A stretch of 64,000 nt of DNA. It comes from Sclerurus mexicanus. Lineage: Eukaryota > Chordata > Aves > Passeriformes > Furnariidae. Positions 22,801 through 34,900 of this stretch are shown here, piece by piece. The translations under genes were made by a program, and so were the position numbers. The notes beneath the pieces were generated by a model. The model was given only the letters and a program-made list of their open reading frames with translations. It was not told the origin of the DNA and searched no databases. Each line of letters opens with the position of its first letter. Within the stretch, counting starts at the first letter, position 1. Where the stretch lies: assembly GCA_013396755.1 (NCBI GenBank), contig VWZF01000306.1:268635-332634 (forward strand), read 5' to 3'.

Positions 22801-25112
22801 GGCAGTGAGAAAAACAATCACATTAGAAGATAGGGATGCAAATGCTCACCAAGCTGGTTTGGTAAATACCTCCAGAAATCAGGAAACAGCTTGGTTCTTA
22901 CAATACTGACCTCTCAGCCAGCAGTTCTCAGGCCTCAGTGCAGGATGCCACAAACAATATTAATCCAGGCTCGAGGGAGCTAATCCGCATCCAAGGGGTC
23001 ACTTGACAGAAGCTGAGTCACCCCCAAACTAATCCATTAATAACCAAAATTCGAACTACTCATGCAGAATTCATTCTGTAGTCCGCAAGGCAATGTCATT
23101 GTGCCCAGAGGGTGATTCAGGACAGGAGGGAGCTGGAGGGAATCGCCCTGGAGGGCTCAGCAGCTGCAAGGGCAGTGTAGGGTGAGAAATTCGGATTTCT
23201 CTGTTGAGAAGCTCCAAGCACCAGTTAAGAAAGATGATTCCAGCTTCCCACCTCTGGATCTGCACACATCTGATCCACCCAAAAGTAAACCTCAGACTGA
23301 GATAAGTCAGTAAAACAACTAACAAGGCTTTGTGTTTACTAAAAACTGTTTTCCAAGGTATTTGGAAAACAAAAATCATCTGTTAAACGTGCCAGGTTGA
23401 TGTCTAATTAACCATTCACTTGAAAGAACACTCGAGGTGACCTAGAGGTGAATTAATTGGGTTATCAGGGGGTCCTGCTGAGGTGCATAAATACACATTT
23501 CCCTTGTGGTTTAAATGAGACAGAGCAGTTGTTAAAATAAAGGTTAGAAAGGTTCTAAGTGGCTTGTGGCTGTTTGTGTGGCGTGCCCAGTTCTTGTGAG
23601 CTTCCACAATATTCTCTTGGTGGAAATAAACCTCTAACCCCCAGTTTTTAGGGCATAAACAAGGCTCTTGGACAGCTGGAGCATCTCACTGTGGCGAAAC
23701 CAGGCTGTGCTTCATTTTTGAATTAAAAAGGGTCATGGCAAAGGTGCATCGGGCTGAGCAGCCCTTTAGTTTCAGGCCACACAGATGGCAAATGGCAGTG
23801 CAATAACTTCTCCAGGCCCTCCTCCCCCTCCAGAGCAAGAGGAGCAGCCACCGCCTGGGCTACCAGCCAGCTTAAATACCCCCTCACCCAGCCCCAGCCC
23901 AGCAAACTGGGGCCCCTCTCTGCCCTTCCTGTGCAGGATTTAAAGTTACTTATTAAAAACAAGGGCTCTTGACTCGCCATGCTTTAAGGGCTGTTTTTCA
24001 GCCAGTGGAGCAGCAGCTGGACCATGACAGGCTGGACTTTGCCCTTGAAAGTTGGGAGCAAACACATCCTACCTGAGCCAGCATGGGGCCATTCAAACCA
24101 GCAGCATCAGAGCCTGGTGCTCTTTCCCCAAAAATCAGACTTTAAAAGCCAAAAGAAGGGAAGAGAAGCAGCAATAAATGCTCTGGTTGGCAACCAGTTC
24201 AGCAAAGGCAGGGCAGCAATGATCGACACACAACTCCTGGGATGAGATGCAGGTTTCTTGTTCTGTTGAACTTAATTCTGCCAAAGCCTCCTCTGTCCAG
24301 GGAGAAATTCAGGACTGACAGACATTCAGGGGGTTTCACTCTGTAACCATTAGGTTAATGATTAATTTATTAATGATGAGTAGAACACAGCAGGATTAGC
24401 TTGATTGAATTTAGAGGCTTTTTCACATAAGCAATACCAGGAAGTTGCTTGTTGTCTCTTTAATTTCTTAACTGGAAAGACTTAAGAACATCCTCACCTC
24501 CTTCCCACACCACTTTCTGGTGGCTCTTCAAATGTACAAAACAGGTACAAGACCTGACATAGCAGGACAGGTGTTCAGAAAACCTTTATTTCTCCAAATT
24601 CTGTTCCTGAAGCATTTCAACTATAATTCCAGTGCTTGCTTTCATGTGCTGAACTGATGTGTGCTGCTTACCCAATATTTACACCCAGCCACTTCTCTTG
24701 GAGCAAACCACATCCTTAAAAAGAAAACTACAAGAGAAACCAGGTTATAAAAACCATCTTACCATGAAGATGGACAATCTTTTAGCCCTTGGCAAGCTGG
24801 ACAATGACTGTACACAAAATATGCTGCACAGAACTGAAAGGAGATGGCAGAGACCTGTAAGGCTTTCCACACTTTTATTCTTCTCCTGGTCCAACACAAT
24901 CATTAAAGTCATGTCAGAACAGTCACAAATTCATCTCTGGTATGTGCAAAATTGAAACAAATTTACATTGATAAAATTGCAAAAGTAAAAACAATCTAAA
25001 GGTAGGGGTCACGGGTTAAATTGTTTCTTCGGAATCCAAGAGACAACAGTTTGGGTATGTTTGAAAACATATTCCCAACTTTTAAAACAAGCCGCAGTTT
25101 GTTTCTACTGGG
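16893..25112. other. Intergenic region between ST14 and NFRKB
   Basis: About 8.2 kb. The left part (about 16.9-20.4 kb) is GC-rich with scattered CpGs and probably holds the ST14 5'UTR and promoter, whose start cannot be placed. The right part (about 20.5-25 kb) is AT-richer. Small items only: a 19-bp direct repeat near 17031-17060, a short 'ggggacagggacact' tandem near 20801-20860, and an A-run at about 21120-21134. No exon chain or RNA gene could be supported. Confidence 0.6.
20800..20862. repeat. Short G-rich tandem repeat
   Basis: 'gggacagggacactgggggg' repeats three times with small length changes. The G-runs could form a quadruplex. Intergenic. Confidence 0.7.
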
Positions 25113-25118
25113 TTTATT
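25113..25118 (-). terminator. Candidate poly(A) signal of NFRKB
   Basis: AATAAA on minus, about 680 nt after the stop. Further minus AATAAA copies at 24874-24879 and 24585-24590 are alternatives. Confidence 0.45.
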
Positions 25119-25795
25119 TGTTGAGGAAAACTAAAAGAGGATCTTCCTGGTGAACAACAACTTCTTCCTCTCTGCTCCATTCCCATTTGCTGGCAGACTT
25201 GCTCACACCGCAGTCTCCTCCTGTCCCTCTCCCCACTGTGGTCACTCACTCTGTTACAGCAAAAGCCACCTTGACTCTCATCCTGCCTTGCACAGAACCC
25301 TGATGTGGGTGTGGGATCTGTCGAGGAGCCCGAGCTCAGAGGGAGGGGAGAGGGATTTCAAAGTCTATAAATAGCACACTGAACGTGCCAGGGATCTGCT
25401 GCCAGGCTCTGTTACCAACTCAGGTGCCCAAGCCACCCTAAGTCACTTGGCAAAGCCACTGAATCAGCCCTCCCGAGTGAGCTTCCCTGCTAAAGGAAGA
25501 CCCAAGGCAACTGCTTTGTCTACAACCCAAAATGCACAGAAATGGTGCCGGCCAAAAGCCCCTTGGATGGGCAGAGAGCAAAGATCAGGAAGACATTCCT
25601 TAATGCCGCAGAACCTGGTTTTACACCTCCGGGCTGAACTGCAGGTACAGCACCTTCCTGTGTGGAGTTTCTACCCAGAGATCCCACTGCTGAGCCCAGC
25701 CCCATCCACGACTGTGCTTGGGCAGTCTGGGGTGGTTGGGTGGGATGGAGGAGGACAACGGGCTCTTAGGAAGTGATCCACGTTCAAACCAGTGC

Positions 25796-25921
25796 TCACA
25801 GCTGATCCTGGCTCTGCTTTGGAGATGGAGCTGTTGTCACCACCACGGTGGAAACTGCTTTAGTAGAGCCAGAGACTGTTCCCTGCTGGAGATGGGAGGC
25901 TGGAACTGTTTGAATTCGCAC
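25796..25921 (-). CDS. NFRKB: NFRKB exon 25, stop
   Basis: Encodes VRIQTVPASHLQQGTVSGST, then VSTVVVTTAPSPKQSQDQL and TGA at 25798-25796. Confidence 0.95.
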   Translation of the reverse strand: MRIQTVPASHLQQGTVSGSTKAVSTVVVTTAPSPKQSQDQL

Positions 25922-28900
25922 CTGTTCGAAATGGAAAGAAAAAACTCGTGTCAAGAACAACGTGGTGACACAATGGCTGCACTTGCATCGTGCTCTGGTA
26001 AATTATCTGCCTCTGTTGCCAACAAAAACTCAGTCACATGAACAAGACCAAGCACCAAAACATGTCAGGAACAGAATCTGCCACAAGATAATTCCGTCCA
26101 CTGTCCACAAGGGATGGTGGCAAGAGATTTCTGGATTAGAGGGGAGGACTTAAAAACTAGTTGGAATAAAGATCTACATGTCAACTGCTTTTTCAAGTTC
26201 TCAGAAGAAGGACTGGGATCCACCTCCACAGACTTCTTAGAGCAGCTCTCAGTACAGATTAACTCTTTGGAATAAGTGAACACTAAGTTTCCAGACAGAA
26301 GGATGGATTTGCAAAGCAGTGATGTGTTTTCTTCAGGAAACCCCCAGAAGACAAAGTACAAAGCACTAAAAAAAGTGTTGAGTGTAAAGAAAAATCCTGA
26401 CAGGATTTTTGGGTTTATAATACTATCAATGCTTCAAAAACATTTAAAACCTTTATTTGGATGGAGGGAAGGTGAAGGACTTCACGTGCTTGATGCGCAC
26501 ACCGCAGCCAAGCTGCGTGCCTGCTCTTTGTCTGGAGCCCCACGTATCAAGGGTAAAGCCCTCCTGGAGATGCTAAATCATAAAAAAGCAAATAAAACGA
26601 TCCTTCTAGGTGCCCTTACCTGCGTGGCCTGGCCTTGCTGCTGCAGCTGCTGGAGCTGCTGTGCAGTCAGGAAACTCACGGGCTTGTTCCCAGCGATCAG
26701 TTTAGTCCCTGCTGGCATGGTAGTCAGGATGATATTCCTACCCAGCCCACTGATGCTAAGGAAATAATGGTTGGAAGGTTAGTAAACAGCACAGCAGGCT
26801 CACAGGCTGTTCCTCAGTTGCTAGGAGATCACAGTTCTTACTTCATTTACTATCCATTTTAAGCAGTGGGTTTCCTCCCCCCCATAACACTGGTGAATAC
26901 ACAAGTGACAAATTTATGCCAGTATCTATCACTGATAGAGAAGTAATTTGTCACACGAATGACACCCTCTGACTCTGGACTGTGCACATCACTGGGTTAC
27001 TCTGCTCAGACCCGAGCCCCTGTCCGTGCAGGAAACAGCTGAGCACTCAGTGTTCTGCCCTGAAGTATTAACTAAGGGAGACACTATCAGAATTCATGGA
27101 ACAATAAACAAGAAGACTTGGACATCTGAATGCCAGAGGAATTTTCATTGAGGCAGTTAACACTTCCCTAGCCTCTTGAATGGAGAGATGGTTTCAGATT
27201 ACATACATTTTTCAGTGTGCCCCTGGGTTAATTCCTGCTCAAACACACAGGACTAATCTAACAGCTGGTTTCAAGACAAAGAATGGTGTATTTGCTAGAA
27301 TCTACATCTCAGGGCACCTAAAGAAAGACTATAATCTCAGTGCAGACACCACAGTCATGCAGTTCCTTGCAGTCAATGGACCTGTTAAGGGACAGCAATC
27401 CTATTCCACCCTCTGCCTGCTCACTGCCCAGGAACCTACTGAACACAGACCTAATCCCAGAGCACAACTAAGGGAAGCAAAGCACTCACTTGGCCCCGAG
27501 GTTGCCCTTGATGATGGGGGCAGTCACCACGCTCTTGCCTTTCACTGGCTGGCTGATCACCGACAGAGGCACCGTTATCCGGGCTGGAAGTTTACCCTGG
27601 GGGAGGGGGGAACACGTGAGGAGCCACAGGGAGATCAGCAGAGAAACTGCCTGACAACACACAGTTAGCACTCAGCTGCTTTGTGGGAGCCCTGGGAGCA
27701 CAGACCAACAGCAGCTTTGCTGATGAAATCTGTGCTCCATTTCAGGCTCGTTAAAATTCACCTCCATCTCATTCACTTCACAGCTGCCTGAGCCCTGAAA
27801 AGCCACACCATCTTGGCAGCACAGCATCCATGATTTTTATCCTTAGTGGTGTCAATGAACTTAGGTAACTACCACAGTGCAGTTTATGGTGGCATTAAAG
27901 GGGGAAATCAGTAAAAAAGTCAATACAAGTTACAAGCGCTTCTAGTTCTGAGTGTTCCATTCCAAGGGAAATTATTCCCAAGGCAAGACATTGAGCTGCC
28001 TGAGGCAGAACTTTAGATACGCAAAGCTTATTTCATTCACTTGTAAGAGGGGCTAAGAAAAGCTGTATCTGACTTTTTGGGGGCATAGAGCTACGACTCC
28101 AGCACCACAAATGAGTTGCAGACCCACACCCAGAACACAAGTTGTGGCTGCTCCATCCCTGGGAGTGTCCAAGGCCACGTTGGACAGGGCTTGGAGCTCC
28201 CTGTTAGTGGAAGGTCTCCCAGCCCACGCCCACGGCAGGAACAAGATGCTCTTTAAGGCCCCTTCCAACCCAAACCATTCCCTGACTCTACCACACTTAA
28301 CCTGAGCCTTTGTGGGTGTAAAGAGGACTTTTTGGCCATAAACCACCAGTACATTTTGGTGCCCCCCTGTGCCTCCCAGCCCAGTGAAAGCCCAGCATTA
28401 CTCACTGCCTGGGAGGTGGACACCACGGTGGTGCTGACGGGGACCTGCCGCACGGCCGTGGCTCCTGTGCCGAGGGTGATGGGGGTCCCAGCAGCTCCCG
28501 AGGCCACAGCCACTGCTTTGGACACCGTGGCACTCACAGTGGGCAGGGACACGGCTGAGGTGTGGGCTGTGCCAGCAACGCTCACCGCTGAGGACGAGGG
28601 CTTGGCATGGGTGGCTACAGTGATGGTCTGCCCAGCTTTGGGGGGCATCACGCCCAGCCCCTGCACGATTCGTATGGTGGCAGCAGGCTTGGCCTCCGTG
28701 GATGCCACCGTGGTGATGGCTTTGCCCTTCTGCTCTGCCACGGCCATGCCCAGGGCTGGCATCAGGCGGAAGGCAGAGCTCGCTGGCTCTGCAGTCTTGA
28801 GCTCAGGGGTCACTTTAACCACCGTGCTCCCAGCGGGGGTGGAGGAGGCCGGAGTGGCCGTGCTGGTCTTGGCCGGAGACTCAGCTGACTGGACAGGGTT

Positions 28901-31900
28901 GGACGTCACGTGCAGAGTGGCAGAGATGCCCTTGCCGCCAGCACCGCTGCCTGCAGCTGCCGTGAAGAGGTCCTGAGTCAGTTTGACAGTGGTGACCTGG
29001 GACTTGGCCAGGGTGGCCATCATGTCCGGGGTGATGCGCAGCACCGTCTGCCCCTTGGCGTCCGTGGTGATGGACGAGGGCGGCAGGCGCAGCACGTCCT
29101 TGCCCTGGATGCGGAAGTTGGTCGCTGTGAGAGGGATGCCACTGCCAGCCTGGGCCTTCATGCCAAGTTGTCCTGTGATAGCCACCTGGGAGAGGTCAGG
29201 GAAACGGCTCTGTCAAAGCAGGGCACACTCAGAGCACAACTTCCCAACAGGGTGGTGTTTGCTCGCAACAGAATCGAAGCGGAGTGACACTGGCACTCAG
29301 TACATACTGAAAATAGTTCAGGTTGTGTATCAGATGGCATTCCCAAACCCACATAAACCAGGAGATGCTCTGGTGCTGGTTTCATATCCCATGGCATTCC
29401 CAAGCCCACATAAACCAGGAGATGCTCTGGTGCTGGTTTCATATCCCATGACATTCCCAAACCCAGATACAATATGAAATGCTCTGGTGCTGGTTTCTTT
29501 TCCAAACAAGAAGAATGAGAGATTAAAGAACTTCCACAAACATCTTTCACCTCTACATGCAGACAGGGCTCAAACACACCAAACCAGCAATGCCTACATC
29601 TTCACAGCCTGTAACTCACACAGCATCCTGTCTGCACAACACATCTGTCCCAACAAACAGGAGTTGTAGAGCCCAGTTCCTTGTCTCTGCCTCCCTCTCA
29701 CCTGCTTGATGATGTTCTGGCCAGCCACGTTCTGGATGACAGTGGTGGAGGGGGTGCTGGCAGCAGAACTGCCCGGGGAGCTGGTCACTGGCTTTACAGC
29801 AGGACTGGGGGCTGCAGGCAGCCCTGCCACGGTGAGAGCTGCCTGCCCTGCCACGGAGCCTCCTGCCCTCTGCACCTGCACAGGGCTGCTCTGAGCCTTT
29901 ACTGGAAGAGTCATCACAGCCTACACAAGACAGGGAGGAAGCCTGTGAGCACACTAACACACCATGAACACTGATAATTCTTCTTTGTATTGTGCCTCAG
30001 CTTGGGAGACCTCACTGCTCTCCACAGCCACCTGAAGGCAGGTTGTTGTGGGGTGGGGGTTGTGCTCTTCTCTAGAGTAACAAGCGACAGGACAAGAGGA
30101 ATTGGCCTCAGGTTGCACTGGGGAGGTTTAGGTTGGACATCAGCATTGGGAATGGACTGCCCAGGGCAGTCAGTGGTGGAGTCACCATCCCTGGGAGTGT
30201 GGATGTGGCACTTGAGGGCATGTTTTAGTGGTGACCATGGTGGTGGTGCTGGGCTGATAGCTGGACTTGGTGATCTTGGGAGGTCTTTTCCAATCTTAAC
30301 CATTCTGTGGTTCTAAGTTCTATGGACTTTTAACATAATGCACAATTTAATGAACAGGCAGTGGGGTGGAAACCTGTTCCTGTGCTCCTGCTCTGCAGTT
30401 GCTGTGTGCTCCAAGTGAGCACAGAACCCCTGTGCACCACAGCACAGCACCAGAAGTAGTCAGATTAGATCTCAGAGCCACTTCCAGGCGGCCCAACTCA
30501 CCTGAGGGAGCACTTTGGTTTGCGTGGCTGTAGCTGGGACACGGATTTGAGGCACTGTCGTGGGCTGCTGCTGCTGCTGCTGGGTCACCACTGGGGCCTG
30601 CTGGGGCACCGCTGGCAGGCTTGGCTGGGCAGTGACCACCCTCACCTGTGGCAGCCCCGAGGAGCCACCGTGACCTGCCACCCGTGGGGTGGGTGCTGCT
30701 GGCCCGGGCTGTGCCTGAGAGCTCTGAGCTGTGGAGAGCAATGTGCCCAGCTGGGGCATGGTGGGGGATGATACCAGAAGGACACTGGAAGAGAGAGAGA
30801 GCCAGGAGGTCAGCAAAGAAATGCAGGAAATTCACAGAATCACCGAGGTTGGAAAAGCCCTCCCAGCCCATGGAGCCCACCCTGTGCCCGATGCCCACCT
30901 TGTCCCCCAGCCCAGAGCACTCAGTGCCATTTCCAGTCCTTCCTTGGGCACCTCCAGGGCTGGGCACTCCAAACCTCCCTGGGCAGCCCCTACCAAAGCC
31001 TGACCACCCTCTCCATGGAGAAATTCCTCCTGATGTCCAGTCTGAATCCCACCCAAACACAGCCTGAGGCCGTTCCCTCTCCTCCTGTCCCTGTTCCCTG
31101 GGAGCAGAGCCCGACCCCGCCCTGCTCCCCCCTCCTGGCAGGGAGCTGCAGAGCCAGAAGATCTCCCCTGAGCCTCCTTTTCTCCAGGGTGAGCCCCCCC
31201 AGCTCCCTCACTACTGAATTAACCAACTGCCAGCATTCCCAAGTGATGCAGGAGACAGAAGCAGTACCTCTGGCTGGGTTTTGCAGGCTCTGCCCCAGCA
31301 CTGGAGACACTCTTGCTGACTGCAGGCACTGGAGGGGGTGAAATGGGTGTTGGTGGCAATGCTGGTGCAGTTGGTGTCACAGGGGTCACAGGAGTTGGTG
31401 GCATGCTGGAGTCGCTGAGGCTCAGCTGGCTGGGCTCTGCTGTGCTGCTGGGCAGGGCTTTCACAGCACCCTCCTTGCTGCTTGACTTCTGCAAAGGAAC
31501 CATGGGCAGCACCTCAAAACCTGGCACTGCTGCAGCCTGGGGTGGGTTGAGCACCTTAACAAGAGGTGTGTAGGGTTGTGAATGATGAAATCAAACATGA
31601 CTGACTGTCTGCCTGCCCCAGCTGCAGCCATGGATGAGCTGGGGGGTTTGGCTGCTCCTGTTCTCAAGGAAAAGTGCACCTCAGCTCAGACAAACATTCA
31701 GGTTTCCACCTTGGTTAATGTGCCAGCAGAAAGTGCTTTAGAGATATTTGATATCAGTAACAACAAAAAGATATCCAAACTCTGACAGCGAGGGAGAGTG
31801 TGTGTTTCACACTCTGCTGCAGATTAACCTCAAAACTAGATCTGAAAGGCCATCCCTATGATAGGGACCAAAATGAATTCCAGTGCCCTTTCTGCTGAGA

Positions 31901-34900
31901 TAACAGGGATAGCAGTGGAAGCTGGGTGGAGGAAAAGCTCCCTCTGTATTTTGTGCACCGGTGCCAGACCAACACTGACATTCCTATAAATCATGAACTG
32001 CCAACTCAGACATGTGGGAATTTTCATCACCCACTATGGATGCAGAATTTATGGATCTCCTTCCCAACCCCAAAAGCAGCTGTGCAAACCTGAGCAAAGA
32101 AATCTACCATTTTAGCCGGAGGTTTGGGCTTCTGAAGAGCTTTCTTGGCCTTTGCTGCAGCAGCTTGAGCGTGATGGATTCGTTCTGCAAGGACAAGTTA
32201 ATGGTTAGAGCTCCTGAGCACAAGCAAACTGATTTAAGGAGGAAGCCAATTCAGACCTGTAAATTCATCTTCAGACAAGGAATTAAACACACAAAGTCAT
32301 GTAACAGTGCAAAGAAAAATACCAAGTGAAATTAGCCAGAAAGGCTGAAAATGAGACACATAAGAAGCTGTGAAAGAACGTACACCTGCAGTTCTTGTAC
32401 ATGGGATACTATTTTTCCAACAAACACTTCAAAGTGACACACTGCTCTGCAAGGGTGGTTATAAACATTTTCAATGCACCAGGTATCAGCAGGGCTTACC
32501 AAACTCCTCCTCACTCCTGTCCCTGTGCAGGTAGATCCACAGCTTGCGCCCGATGTCGTATTTCACGCAGGGATCTTTCTCGTAGTGCAACCGATCCAAA
32601 GCACCACTGACAACAGTGTTAACCTGGAAATTCACAATTCACACATTGCAAGGTGCCCTTGGCTGGGCTGGCCAAAACTCAAGAATAAAATAATACTAGT
32701 TGGTGTAAAAGCTGAGTAAGCTGTGAGCAATCGCCAAGTGAGAGCAGATGTTGCAGCACAGGATGCTGTTTGTCATCTTGGCTTAAATGGAGCTTCCACC
32801 AAAGCTGAAAGCTTGGCAAATGGCTTGTTTCTGAAACTAAAATGTGAGCAGCTCTATGACAGTGTTAATTCTGTGGCTTTTCTAGCTGTTTTACATCATG
32901 TAGTTTGGTGCAGATTTGCAGAGTAGCACACAGTTCCCTTTTGCTAATCAGAGCAGCATCAAAATTACTAGGCCCTAGCCACTGAATACTGCCTGGGCAC
33001 GTGCAGTGCATTTTTAGGAGAATCTGAGGCCAGATATGACATCCAACTTACCTGAGCACTGGTGACATCTGGAGCTAGGAACTGGGAATCTTTGAGCAGC
33101 TCACAGATTTCAGCACGAGTTCCTTCCCCATTAGGAAGGCGAGCAGCAGCATCACGAACTGCAACACAGAGAAACTTCCAGCTCTGTAGGAAGCTGTATT
33201 CAGGCACTCCAGCAGATGCATTTTGGGATTGTTCTCACAGTGCCTGCTTGCTCACTAAACCTAGCCCCTAAAATCCCTCAGAAATATGAGGAGATTACAA
33301 AGGACCATTTTAAAACACATCAACAGCTTTGTGCTAGGAGTGATGAACTCAAGGAACAGCACCCATGCCCAATTCCAATTCCTAAAGTGTTTGGAGGGTC
33401 AGGGCGGGTATTTTCCTTACTTCAAATAAATGGCTTTGGCCACCAGCTTACCAAGGGACAGGATGGTGACATATGCTGGTCTGTCTGAGCGCAGCAGAGA
33501 ATGTTCTCGGGCTTTGTTCAGGGAGGTTTCCTTGTCAAACACGCCCTTCACAGGCCCAACAACCGACTCGAAGCCGTGCATCCGGAACGTGAAGGCTTTG
33601 TGGGGCTGGCTGTAGCGGTAACGCTCCTGCAGGGGGGACAGCAGTGCTGGGGTTAGCAGGAAACATGCAGCAAGACATTATATTCTATCGTATTAGACTG
33701 TGAGAAGTTGTTATGATTCTCTAGAGAGAGCTTTTTTAAATTAAAGGCTCAAGTGCTGCTGTATAAAGTTGTTCTGGATCAAGAGAAGCACAAACTGCTT
33801 CCAACAAAATGCTAAGCAGCCCCTGACCAAGGTGTGCAGGGCAGGTTCATTGTCCAGCAGCTGCACACGCTAGAGGAGCCGGGGAAGAGACATACCTGCC
33901 TAGCAAACACCCTTCCCCCTTCCCCTTCCTCCTCTAATCCATCAAAATTTAACCTGGATACTCTCCCACACACATAGCACGGAAAAGAATCCCCACCATG
34001 CTGTAACTGCCACTTGCATCTGCTACAGACAAGAGAACTCAATGAATGGCTGCACTTATTTTCTGCTTGTAGTCATACATGCCCCAAAAAAAGAGAGACA
34101 AGTCATCCTCTTAAACTGGGATGGAAAAAAGAGACAGAAGTGCTGGCACTACCAGGACACACCAATTTCTGTTAGTTTTGCCCAGTACCTACTGGGAATA
34201 CTCGTTCTGAAGCAGCTACATTGTCAGCAAGTTTATGTAAGGCCAAGACACCAACTTCAAAGTAGAAGAAAAATACTAATCCTTCACATTTACAAGGTTT
34301 GTGTAGAGTATAAAACTGCCATCCCATACAAATCTCCTGTTCCAGTGGCCAGCTGTTTAATAAGTGCCTTTAAAATTCAGACGATTCTCTTCTCACCTGC
34401 TCCTGGAACACCCTTTTCTCCTCTCCAGTGCTAGGCCGGACTACATAGTCAGTCCTTCTGAAACAAAGGGCATCATCAGGTCTGAGCACAGCAAGCCCAC
34501 AACAGTCCCAATGACATCCCAAAGGCTCAGTCACCTCATCCTTGTGCAATTTTTCTGAACAAATTCTGGATGCATTTATGATAACATAAGTAAGATCTTA
34601 AATATGCACCTAAAGGCAAGCAAGGATGGCAAATAATCTCCTTATCAGGACCTAAGTTAGATTACAGCTTTGCTCTGACAATCTGTGCAAATTTGTAGAA
34701 AATCAGCTGACTTTATGAAGTCCAGTTAATGCAATTATAAAATTAGACTATCAAGTTCCTCCTGCCCCATGATGTAAAATTGTTTTATTTTAAGATCCAG
34801 AGGTCCAAGGCCCAAACCTCCCAGCTTCAGCAGCACTGCAACAGCTTTCAAGGAGTGTTGCACACTTACACTCTGGGCAGTGGCATGGCATCAGAGCTGT

